Shown in pieces: positions 24,259-31,904 of a DNA stretch of 53,575 nucleotides. The notes below the pieces were generated by a model. The model made no database searches. It worked only from the letters and a program-made list of their open reading frames with translations, and had not been told where the DNA came from. Positions within the stretch are counted from its first letter, which is position 1. Every line of letters starts with the position of its first letter. This DNA is from an uncultured Bacteroidales bacterium (GTDB taxonomy: Bacteria; Bacteroidota; Bacteroidia; Bacteroidales; WCHB1-69). The DNA lies in the NCBI GenBank assembly GCA_900315705.1, contig ONAB01000022.1:1-53575 (forward strand), read 5' to 3'. The position numbers and the translations under genes were made by a program.

Positions 24259-26655
24259 ATGAGCAATCCTCTTTTCAATATACGAAACGGCCTGTTCGTC
24301 ATCGCCTTTTTGCTGACCGTCAGCGTGCAAGCGCAGCAGCGCGACCGGTTAGGCGAACTTGACGTGGTGTGCCGCAACGAAATCGTGACCCACACCTCCG
24401 TGGCCCCCGACGGCACGCTTTGGATGGCGACCAAATGCGGGGAAATTTACCGCGCTGACGACATCCATTCACCGTGGCGCATCCTGAAAGAAGGTTCCTT
24501 GGGCGGCGACCAAGGTGAAACCTTTGAGAATATTGTGGCCTACGACCGCAACACAGCTGTCATTGTGGGCAATATGTGGCGCGGCTATTTCAGGCGAACG
24601 ACCTCAGGGGGCCAATCGTGGGATGAAATCAAGTATGACAGTAAACGGGGATATGAGTGGTTCCACCCTGTCTGGCGCGGCCAAGGAGGAATGATGTGGA
24701 CGGGCTCCCAGAACGGTTATTTGGCATTCAGTACCGACAGCGGGCGCACTTTCTCCGTACTGTATAATACGGCCTTCAACGACAAGACGGACATCCGGGA
24801 CATCTATATGCTCTCGGCCGACAGCGGCTGGATTGCCACCCGTGAAGGAGGGCTATACAGCACCTCCGACAACTGGCGAACCTGCCATCGTTTGCCCACG
24901 GCCAACCATAAGGGCGTGAGTTGTGTCCGACCGTGGAAGAACTATCTGATGGTGACGCAAGGCGGCAAAAGTTACTACATCGCAATCGGTGGGGATGGCC
25001 GCTGGCAAAGCACCCCGCTGGCACTACGGGACTTCGAGGTGGACTCTGCCACCGGAATGTTGTGGGCACTAAACGACAACAAGGAAGTCGTCCTAATGGA
25101 AGATATCGACCGCTGGAAACCGATGGGTGTGAGCGCGCTGTTCATCATCGGGATGCACGAAGGCCGTCTCTATTGCCGGGTCAACGAAGGGGTGATGCGT
25201 GTGGATGCCAACGGGGTAGTGGACCAATGTCCGTTCCTCACGGCTGAGAAGTCCCTCGCTAAACCGGAAAAGATCTTCAAGCATGGGGATTTTCAGTGGG
25301 GCTTCGATGAAAAAAGCGTCTATCTCCGCGACCGCAAAGGCTGGTACCGCGTGGCACGTCCGCTCGACATTGCCGGTGCAACCCCTGATCCTGACCGCGA
25401 GGACCGTATCATCATTCTGAACTATGCGGGGGAGAACTTCAGCGTGGACACTGCCGGCCTCGTGGAGCCTTACATTTACCCACAACCGTTAACCGCTTTC
25501 GTCAAACCGGGTCTGCAAAGTTTGGAGATGATGACCTTCTCAACCTTGGGACACCAAGTTTATAAAGAAACCATCGGTTTTCGCCGCGATGGCGACCGTC
25601 TGGTGGAGAAAACCCATACGGAAACCAGAGAGAACTACGACCCTCACCTCCGCAACGGACCCACGAAAAAGACCACCCCTGCGGCTGATGATGGCGATTC
25701 CAACACTCGACAACTTCCGGTGGCGTCCTTAGAAAAAGCCTTGTTGACCCTCGGCGAGCGTTACCACCAGTATCCTACACCGCAGGATTTCGGTTTGGCC
25801 GATACCACGTTGGATTTGCACAAGGTCTATGCCGCCGGGAGCATACGCAGCACTAATCAGTACGGCTACAATGTCACCTTTGTCAACCAGTCAGGCGACA
25901 CGCTCACGGTTTGGGGGCAAACCTCCGCCCATGTTGACCTTGGCGGAAGCACGCACTATCCGTGGCTTCTGCCGATGACCGTATGCTGGCGCGAGGCAGA
26001 ATTCTTCACCTACCAACCTGTCCTGTGGCAGGCTCTGCGCGAGGCGATGCCCGACAGTATGTTGTTGCGTGAGTTCCTCGACAACAGCACCCTGCACCCA
26101 AGATACTCCCTGCAAAGTGGGGATTTGATATTCCTGAACAACAATCGCTCGGATATGGAGAAAGCCATCACGGCCAGCACAGGCGAATATTCGCACGTGG
26201 CGTTAGTAGAACGCGATAGCGCGGATGACGTGTGGGTCGTCGAAGCCTCGCCAAAGAAGGGTGTGCAGCGAATACCCTACAGCCAATTCGAAATGGAAAA
26301 CAACCTCGGATTCTTCCGAGGGAATATCGACATCTACCGTCTCACTGTGCCTTTCGACACTCTTACGGTTATCGCCCGTGCCAAAAGTCTGGTCGGGAAA
26401 CCCTACGACAACGCCTTTCTGCCCGACAATGATGCTTACTACTGTTCGGAGCTCATCCAGGTGGCCTTCGGCGACATTTTCCCGTTGAAGCCGATGAACT
26501 GGCGCGATGCCGAAGGGAATTTGCCCGAATACTGGATCAGGCATTTTGAAGAACTCGGCGTGCCCGTTCCCGAGGATGTTTCCGGCACCAATCCTACGGA
26601 CATGAGCCGTTCTCCGCTGCTGAAGAAGTTAAATAGCAAAGGACTCACCCTTTAG
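24259..26655 (+). CDS. Secreted beta-propeller fused to YiiX-type permuted NlpC/P60 hydrolase
   Basis: This 798-residue protein has a signal peptide (LFVIAFLLTVSVQAQ). About residues 30-300 show propeller-like repeats with blade motifs (PDGTLWMATKCGEIY, TDSGRTFSVLYN, ADSGWIATREGGLYSTSDNW) of the BNR/YCF48 type. A middle region of about 250 residues has no recognised fold. The C-terminal 200 residues match YiiX/YebB-like circularly permuted NlpC/P60 cysteine hydrolases: SGDLIFLNNN, then EYSHVALVE with histidine at about 646, and YYCSELIQVAFG with cysteine at about 729. The likely target is a peptide or lipid-linked amide at the envelope. It has its own promoter at 24235. Confidence 0.75.
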   Translation: MSNPLFNIRNGLFVIAFLLTVSVQAQQRDRLGELDVVCRNEIVTHTSVAPDGTLWMATKCGEIYRADDIHSPWRILKEGSLGGDQGETFENIVAYDRNTAVIVGNMWRGYFRRTTSGGQSWDEIKYDSKRGYEWFHPVWRGQGGMMWTGSQNGYLAFSTDSGRTFSVLYNTAFNDKTDIRDIYMLSADSGWIATREGGLYSTSDNWRTCHRLPTANHKGVSCVRPWKNYLMVTQGGKSYYIAIGGDGRWQSTPLALRDFEVDSATGMLWALNDNKEVVLMEDIDRWKPMGVSALFIIGMHEGRLYCRVNEGVMRVDANGVVDQCPFLTAEKSLAKPEKIFKHGDFQWGFDEKSVYLRDRKGWYRVARPLDIAGATPDPDREDRIIILNYAGENFSVDTAGLVEPYIYPQPLTAFVKPGLQSLEMMTFSTLGHQVYKETIGFRRDGDRLVEKTHTETRENYDPHLRNGPTKKTTPAADDGDSNTRQLPVASLEKALLTLGERYHQYPTPQDFGLADTTLDLHKVYAAGSIRSTNQYGYNVTFVNQSGDTLTVWGQTSAHVDLGGSTHYPWLLPMTVCWREAEFFTYQPVLWQALREAMPDSMLLREFLDNSTLHPRYSLQSGDLIFLNNNRSDMEKAITASTGEYSHVALVERDSADDVWVVEASPKKGVQRIPYSQFEMENNLGFFRGNIDIYRLTVPFDTLTVIARAKSLVGKPYDNAFLPDNDAYYCSELIQVAFGDIFPLKPMNWRDAEGNLPEYWIRHFEELGVPVPEDVSGTNPTDMSRSPLLKKLNSKGLTL

Positions 26656-26675
26656 GCATCGTCACGCGGGAACTG

Positions 26676-26731
26676 CCCATCGTCTCGCGGTAGAACAGCA
26701 GGTGATGGTGGACCACAACTTCTGCGAGTGA
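26676..26731 (+). pseudogene. Remnant of a CDF transporter 3' end
   Basis: One frame ends VEQQVMVDHNFCE plus stop, against QVVVVVDHNYSE plus stop in the CDF gene ending at 23184. The similarity carries on past the stop (GAGTGATGGGGCG against GAGTGAGGGGGCG). It has no start and is only about 15 codons long. It marks a duplication or deletion event here. Confidence 0.5.
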
Positions 26732-26763
26732 TGGGGCGTTGGATAAGATTGAAATAAAAAAAT

Positions 26764-27120
26764 ATGGAAATAACTCTTCTTTTAGAATACACCGACCGTG
26801 CGCAGTTGCGGCAGTGGCTCGCCGAAAACCACCCCTCCGCTAAGGAGTGCTGGGTGGCGACTTATCGTGGCAAAGAACCGTTGCCCGGCCCTTGTTTGCC
26901 CTACCTCGCAGTGGTGGAGGAAGCGCTCTGCTTCGGCTGGATCGACAGCACCTGCAAGCGCCTGCCCGACGGACGCCTGGCGCAACGCCTCTCACCGCGC
27001 CGCAAAAACAGCCATTGGACAGAGCGCAACCGGCAACGCTGCGCCGACCTGGATCAACGCGGCCTGATGACGGATGCGGGAAGGGAGGCGCTAACTGACA
27101 ATACAAGCAGGAACCGTTAA
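26764..27120 (+). CDS. YdeI/OmpD-associated family protein, C-terminally truncated
   Basis: This 118-residue protein matches the N-terminal part of the YdeI-type (bacteriocin-protection-like) family: LRQWLAENHPSAKECWVATY, VVEEALCFGWIDSTCKRL and RLSPRRKNSHWTERNRQR. Family members are usually about 190-200 residues. Here the homology ends at DAGREALT and a stop follows after a few unrelated codons (DNTSRNR), exactly where the convergent C10 peptidase gene ends. The gene therefore seems to have lost its C-terminal part by rearrangement. Its function may be lost. Confidence 0.65.
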   Translation: MEITLLLEYTDRAQLRQWLAENHPSAKECWVATYRGKEPLPGPCLPYLAVVEEALCFGWIDSTCKRLPDGRLAQRLSPRRKNSHWTERNRQRCADLDQRGLMTDAGREALTDNTSRNR

Positions 27121-28133
27121 CGCACTACGAATTTAGCAGTCTTCCGATACCCCTTGCCCTTTATTTGCAAGAAATAAAATCCATTTTCCAAGTCCGCCAC
27201 GGGAATTGTTCCGAAAGTGGGACCATTCATAATCTCTTGGCCCAAAACATTGAAAATGGAATAATTAACCTGCTCGCAAGGGAGATTTTTCAAATAGAGA
27301 ACATCAGAAACAGGATTGGGATAGACTTCCAGTGATTGTTGGCGGGAATACTCCTGAACAGCCGTAGGAGAAGGGATTATATCCACAATAATCCCCTCCA
27401 ACTTGGTCATCCCGTAGTAAAAATTAGGATCCGGGATGCTGTACCAGTTATCCAAAGAGCCGCCGTAACCGAAGTTGATATGGAACTTGCCATCCGTTTC
27501 GCGGTAACCATCCACCACCACATTGTGCCCGGCCGTCCCCTCGGGATTTTCAACGGCCAAGTGGGCGGGATAACCGGCCTTCAAATTGGAAATCAGGGTC
27601 GCGTACATAAGAGAATCGGGGGTACGGAACAAACGGCTGTTGGCAAATCCGAACCGTTGATAGGCATCATACGCCTGGTCCACCGCGAATGTGCCGGAGC
27701 CTTGCGAGGAATAGACCTGCGTGCAGGCCGTGCCGCAAGCGAAAATCAGCGCCGCGACCAACTCATCCGACAGTTCCTCGTCGCGCCCAAAAGCAGCATC
27801 CACGGAGTCCAACATCTTGTTCAACTGCGGGAATGAGGGAAATTGCAACACCTCCCAATCATCGTCAATATTGAAATTTCTGCCTAAGTAGTGATGGGCA
27901 TAATCGTCGTTGTCAGAAAAACGAGTGTTCTGTGTCGTTTGCAAATAATTGACAATCTGCGCCATTGCCACTGCCGGGCATCCGGCATAGCTATAGGAAT
28001 AGTCATTCATCGGGTCGCGCGGACAAAGTTGGTTGTAGGGATAATCCTGATCCCACTGCGTGGTGAGGAGAGGCGTTTGCGCCCATCCGGTCAAGACACA
28101 CAACAAAAACAATATCGATAAAAGTTTCTTCAT
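27117..28133 (-). CDS. C10-family cysteine peptidase with type IX sorting domain
   Basis: This 338-residue protein has a signal peptide (LLSILFLLCVLTGWAQ) followed closely by a C10 (streptopain-like) papain-fold domain. The catalytic cysteine is in YSYAGCPAVAMAQIVNY (about residue 52), and the histidine is in GHNVVVDGYRETDGKFHINFGYGG (about residue 203). The 120-residue propeptide normal for streptopain is absent. The C-terminal 80 residues (LEVYPNPVSDVLYLKNL, then GFYFLQI) form a type IX secretion sorting domain. ATG 28133 is chosen over 28148 because it directly precedes the signal core. The FISUMP gene lies 66 bases upstream and may share its transcript. Confidence 0.85.
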   Translation of the reverse strand: MKKLLSILFLLCVLTGWAQTPLLTTQWDQDYPYNQLCPRDPMNDYSYSYAGCPAVAMAQIVNYLQTTQNTRFSDNDDYAHHYLGRNFNIDDDWEVLQFPSFPQLNKMLDSVDAAFGRDEELSDELVAALIFACGTACTQVYSSQGSGTFAVDQAYDAYQRFGFANSRLFRTPDSLMYATLISNLKAGYPAHLAVENPEGTAGHNVVVDGYRETDGKFHINFGYGGSLDNWYSIPDPNFYYGMTKLEGIIVDIIPSPTAVQEYSRQQSLEVYPNPVSDVLYLKNLPCEQVNYSIFNVLGQEIMNGPTFGTIPVADLENGFYFLQIKGKGYRKTAKFVVR

Positions 28134-28199
28134 CTTATTCAAAAACAATTAATGACACTCAAAGGAGGAGTATTAGTATTATAAAAGATTCGTTCCCTT

Positions 28200-29837
28200 T
28201 TAATCGTGAATGCAACGGACTGACAACCCATAATAACTGGGGTGGCTATGCCACGACGGCGTGCTAGAACCCATAGTCAATGAAAAATGCCGACAATTAT
28301 CATCACCGGACCTACTAGAACTCCAAAAATAAGCAGCTCCGGAAAAATCATAATATCCGTTATGAAAACCGCCTGCGGGCATAGCCCCAAAGCCGGTGGC
28401 ATTATTGGTGGTAATATTATTGCCTACTGCGCAAGAATTGGATGAATAACCCCATCCTATCGTGGAGGCCAACGATTTTGCTATATAATGAGCACTGTAG
28501 TACTCGCACCAATACTGGCTCTGGCTATGAACATAGCCCTCAAGCTGGCTCCACTCATTCATACTGGGCAAATGCCATCGTTCGGGACATAAATTCAAGA
28601 CAGGAGCTCCGCCGGCCGCCGCTGTCCAATTGTACAACAACCCGTAAAGCGGCACTATGGTGGAATCGTTGTGCGGATAGTACCAATAAGCCACATTCGA
28701 TGAGGTTGTACTTCCGTGCTGGATAGGGGTGCCGTCGGAGTAGTGTCGGGTACGCAGATTCTCTTTCATCCAGCACTGGTTGCCTAACTGCAGGGTATGG
28801 TAGACATTGCCGTCAATGTCGGTAACGGTGTCCGTACCGCAATAAAACGGGGGCCAGGTGGTGAAGCTCACCTCATCCCCGTATGCCGTACCCATAATGT
28901 TTGTGGCGTATGCCCGCACATAGTATGTAGTTGTGGACACCAGTCCCGTGAGGTTGCTGGCAAAGACGCCCGTGCTGTCGCCATCATTCGTGTGGTTGTC
29001 GCTGACCGTGGGATTGTGCGAGGTGCTCCAGCACACGCCGCGGGCTGTCACGGGGGCGCCGCCATCGGATACCACATTGCCGCCTCCCGCCGCCGTAGTG
29101 TCTGTATAATGAACAACCAAATTCGTAGATACCGTCGGCAAAAAACAGAGCGCTTGCGAAAAATTCAATGTAAAATTCGGATAAAAGAGTTGTGTTTCAA
29201 TATGCTCACTCTCCACCTCCGCTCCGCAAATATCAGCATAGCCCACATACAGCATCCTGTCATTGGAATTGTACGGATTGATGGTAACAGATTTCATCGA
29301 ATGGCTAATAGCCTGGCCTTCCCCCAGATAATCTATGCCTAAGGATCCTCCCCCACGGCTGCATACCATTTTGATGGAGGATGTTTTACCGTTCTGACGG
29401 GCTGTCATCACGTATGTGCCCGCCGATGGAAGGGTGACTCGGAAATGGTGAAGACCCCTGGATAGCGACGTTGCCTGGAATGTCTCCACTATCCCGCGCA
29501 TATCCGCAATCTCCAAATGCACCGGATCCTCCTCCGGCACGGCCAGGTCAAACTCAGTGGTGCCGTCGCACGGGTTCGGATTACTCTGTGACAAAGTGAG
29601 ACCTCTGTTCTCCAAATAATCGTCCTCTATCCCCGTATCAAAAAACATTGTCAGCGTCGTGTCGGGCCAATAGATTGTTTCCTGCCAGTTCTTGGTCAGG
29701 TTGGTAATGGACACACGGTTCAGTTGGACATAATTGCTGTCTACATCTTGAGCTGTGAAAGTGACCGTAATATTAACTTGCGGGAAGAGTGCCATACCCG
29801 CAAGCACAAGAAGCATAGAGAGGAAAAATCTTTTCAT
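28200..29837 (-). CDS. Secreted FISUMP-domain protein with Fn3-like module
   Basis: This 545-residue protein has a signal peptide (FFLSMLLVLAGMALFPQ). A segment at about residues 80-160 (LSQSNPNPCDGTTEFDLAVP, then GTYVMTARQNGK) looks like a secretion sorting-type beta domain placed inside the chain. An Fn3-like module follows (GGAPVTARGVCWSTS, then TTYYVRAYATN). The C-terminal third is a FISUMP (Fibrobacter succinogenes major paralogous, TIGR02145) domain: DIDGNVYHTLQLGNQCWMKE and closing SSSRSGDDNCRHF. Such proteins are cell-surface or secreted and have no known activity. A -7 element for this strand lies at 29861-29868. Confidence 0.75.
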   Translation of the reverse strand: MKRFFLSMLLVLAGMALFPQVNITVTFTAQDVDSNYVQLNRVSITNLTKNWQETIYWPDTTLTMFFDTGIEDDYLENRGLTLSQSNPNPCDGTTEFDLAVPEEDPVHLEIADMRGIVETFQATSLSRGLHHFRVTLPSAGTYVMTARQNGKTSSIKMVCSRGGGSLGIDYLGEGQAISHSMKSVTINPYNSNDRMLYVGYADICGAEVESEHIETQLFYPNFTLNFSQALCFLPTVSTNLVVHYTDTTAAGGGNVVSDGGAPVTARGVCWSTSHNPTVSDNHTNDGDSTGVFASNLTGLVSTTTYYVRAYATNIMGTAYGDEVSFTTWPPFYCGTDTVTDIDGNVYHTLQLGNQCWMKENLRTRHYSDGTPIQHGSTTSSNVAYWYYPHNDSTIVPLYGLLYNWTAAAGGAPVLNLCPERWHLPSMNEWSQLEGYVHSQSQYWCEYYSAHYIAKSLASTIGWGYSSNSCAVGNNITTNNATGFGAMPAGGFHNGYYDFSGAAYFWSSSRSGDDNCRHFSLTMGSSTPSWHSHPSYYGLSVRCIHD

Positions 29838-29860
29838 CCTTTTTTTATTATGGTTGCTGC

Positions 29861-29868
29861 AAAAATAA
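29861..29868 (-). promoter_or_regulatory. -7 promoter element of the FISUMP gene (TATTTTTG)
   Basis: TATTTTTG on the minus strand lies 24 bases before ATG 29837. A divergent -7 element at 29910 serves the opposite gene. Confidence 0.55.
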
Positions 29869-29909
29869 AAAAAATACCGAAAGAATTGTCCCGTATGTCA
29901 TTTTTTGCT

Positions 29910-29917
29910 TATTTTTG
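29910..29917 (+). promoter_or_regulatory. -7 promoter element of the propeller gene (TATTTTTG)
   Basis: TATTTTTG lies 33 bases before ATG 29950. A start at 29905 in the same frame would overlap it and is rejected. Confidence 0.55.
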
Positions 29918-29949
29918 CGACTGCAAATCCAAGTTCTTTCTTAATAATT

Positions 29950-30918
29950 ATGCTTAAAAATATTCTATTCGGCTGTTTGCTCTGTGTTTCTTTGTTTGGG
30001 TATGGTCAAAAAACAATCCTTTATGACAAAAACACCTCTTCCATCCCCGAGGACGACCTCTTGAGCATCGCCATTGACGGTCAAGGCAACAAATGGATAG
30101 GGAGTGCCCGTTCCGGTCTTCTGGTTTTCGACGGGGAATCCTATACCACGTTTTCAGAAATGAAAGGAGACTTCTTCACCCCCATTTTCAAAGATTCCAA
30201 AGGGAATATGTGGGTGTCTTTCTCAGCTCTTGTGGAAACTGTGGGCAGCGTAGATGTTTTGGCCCGTTATGACGGTTCGCGGTGGTGGTGGTATAAAGCG
30301 GAAGATATAGGTCCTTATAACATATCGGTCACCGACATTTGTGAAGGGAAGGATGGGACGCTCTATTTCGCCGGTCCCGAAGGATTTCTGGTAATGTTGA
30401 AAGACAACAAGTGGGAGCTGCTGGATCTTCCGGAAAAAGATATGGTGGCGTTGTCTGTCGCCGTGCGTGACGACGGTGTCATCGCCCTCGGCTTCGGGCG
30501 TCCCGACTGCGGACTGCTGATCTACCAAGATGGCAAATGGAAGAGTTATTCCGAGAAAGGTTCACCCTTGGTTATCAATGTGGTGCGTGCTTTGAAGTTT
30601 ACCGATGACGGAGCTTTGATCATCGGTTATGGCGGAGGTTTTGGAGATGGTGGTTTTTCTGTGATGAAGGGCAAAAAGTGGACCCACTTTAACAAGTCCA
30701 ATTCCGGCATCTCCGACCATATGGTCCGCGACATTGAGTTTGACGGAAAGAACTATTGGATGGCGACAAACAACGGACTGGTGAAGTTTGACGGGAAGAA
30801 GGTCACATCGACTTTTTTCCGTAATGGTATGTTCAAAAATGTCATCAACGAAATTGCCATAGAGAATGGTACCCTTTGGATTACCACCAATTTCGGACTG
30901 ATAAAGTACGTTCCGTAA
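29950..30918 (+). CDS. Exported two-component-regulator-type beta-propeller protein
   Basis: This 322-residue protein has a signal peptide (MLKNILFGCLLCVSLFGYGQ) and at least five propeller blades of the two-component regulator propeller type: GQGNKWIGSARSGLLVFDG, SKGNMWVSFSAL, KDGTLYFAGPEGFL, KNYWMATNNGLVKFDG and NGTLWITTNFGLIKY. In hybrid sensor kinases these blades sense oligosaccharides, but here there is no kinase or membrane helix after them, so it is a free exported propeller. A ligand cannot be named. Confidence 0.78.
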   Translation: MLKNILFGCLLCVSLFGYGQKTILYDKNTSSIPEDDLLSIAIDGQGNKWIGSARSGLLVFDGESYTTFSEMKGDFFTPIFKDSKGNMWVSFSALVETVGSVDVLARYDGSRWWWYKAEDIGPYNISVTDICEGKDGTLYFAGPEGFLVMLKDNKWELLDLPEKDMVALSVAVRDDGVIALGFGRPDCGLLIYQDGKWKSYSEKGSPLVINVVRALKFTDDGALIIGYGGGFGDGGFSVMKGKKWTHFNKSNSGISDHMVRDIEFDGKNYWMATNNGLVKFDGKKVTSTFFRNGMFKNVINEIAIENGTLWITTNFGLIKYVP

Positions 30919-30957
30919 ACGGATGTTCCAGTAGGGCTATACCTGATTTTAGTAACC

Positions 30958-31896
30958 CTACTTCACCCGCAACACACTGAAGGCCCCAAACAAGCCGAAC
31001 CCGTTTTCGATGTTCGTATAGGTGTGCAGCGGCTCAAGCAACAGGAAATTGAGTTCGTTGTCTTCCGTGAGGGTGCTTTCGTACAGGTAAGTGCCCCTGT
31101 CAAGGAAAAATAAATAGTATTCGGCAGGTCCTTCCTCTTCGTCATCATCCCAATCATCCCAATCATCCCAATCATCATTTTCATAGATGTCGGCATCCAA
31201 CAGAAAACGCATCACAGCACCGTCGCGGCCTTCGTCGGAGATGTATTCAAACTCATTGGTGCCATCATACAGCCATTCGCTGGAATACCACCAACCTGTG
31301 CTCCACCCCTCGTCTCCGTTAAATATTTGGACTGGGTGATGCGATTTCAGCGCGTAGGCGTTCTCCTCCCCCTGCACATCGCGCCACTGCACATACACAT
31401 CCCTGTGCGGCCAATTGTAGATATCACCCCAATGGGAGTCGTGGTCAACGGCCACCGTGTCGAAAACAAAACCGACATCGTGCGTCATCGGTACCGTGCA
31501 GGAGGACGCAATATCCGGATATCCCGGATAGGTGGCCCGGATATGATAAGTGCCGCCCTCCACAACAGGAAACTCCTGACGGGTAATGATATAACGGCTG
31601 TGAGCAATGTCGTACGGGGCGCGCACCCAATGGTCGCCGTCGGCGGAAAGCTCCACAATGGCGTCTGAGATATTGGGGAAGTCACCCGTGTCGCCGCCAT
31701 AAAGCAGCTTGGTGCTCGACAACAGTATGTAGGTCGTGTCCAGCTGCGGACAAAGACGGGCGTACAACACCAGTTTCCGGGTTTCGTTGAACTGACCCTC
31801 GAGGTCCACATCATCCACACATCCGACAAAAGCACAGGTGGTCAGAACACAACTGATGAACAGAATGATTCGCGTTATGGTTCGTTTGATTTTCAT
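30958..31896 (-). CDS. DUF4249 outer-membrane lipoprotein
   Basis: This 312-residue protein has a lipoprotein signal (ILFISCVLTTCAFVGCVDD) and the DUF4249 pattern early on (LVLYARLCPQLDTTYILLSSTKLL). DUF4249 proteins are regularly encoded next to a TonB-dependent receptor, as here, where the receptor gene ends eight bases upstream. An acidic insert near residues 240-255 (YENDDWDDWDDWDDDEEE) comes from a 9-base tandem repeat at about 31146-31180. The function is not known, but it probably acts with the receptor in substrate capture or assembly. Confidence 0.8.
   Translation of the reverse strand: MKIKRTITRIILFISCVLTTCAFVGCVDDVDLEGQFNETRKLVLYARLCPQLDTTYILLSSTKLLYGGDTGDFPNISDAIVELSADGDHWVRAPYDIAHSRYIITRQEFPVVEGGTYHIRATYPGYPDIASSCTVPMTHDVGFVFDTVAVDHDSHWGDIYNWPHRDVYVQWRDVQGEENAYALKSHHPVQIFNGDEGWSTGWWYSSEWLYDGTNEFEYISDEGRDGAVMRFLLDADIYENDDWDDWDDWDDDEEEGPAEYYLFFLDRGTYLYESTLTEDNELNFLLLEPLHTYTNIENGFGLFGAFSVLRVK
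31146..31180. repeat. 9-base tandem repeat inside the DUF4249 gene
   Basis: The unit CATCCCAAT occurs about three times, encoding the acidic DDW triplets on the minus strand. It keeps the frame, so copy number changes would vary only the length of the acidic loop. Confidence 0.6.
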
Positions 31897-31904
31897 AGTT
31901 GTCT

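Noticed and set aside
30930-30963. Inverted repeat AGTAGGG...CCCTACT between convergent genes
   Set aside because: It has no T tract on either strand and overlaps the DUF4249 stop, so I did not call a terminator.
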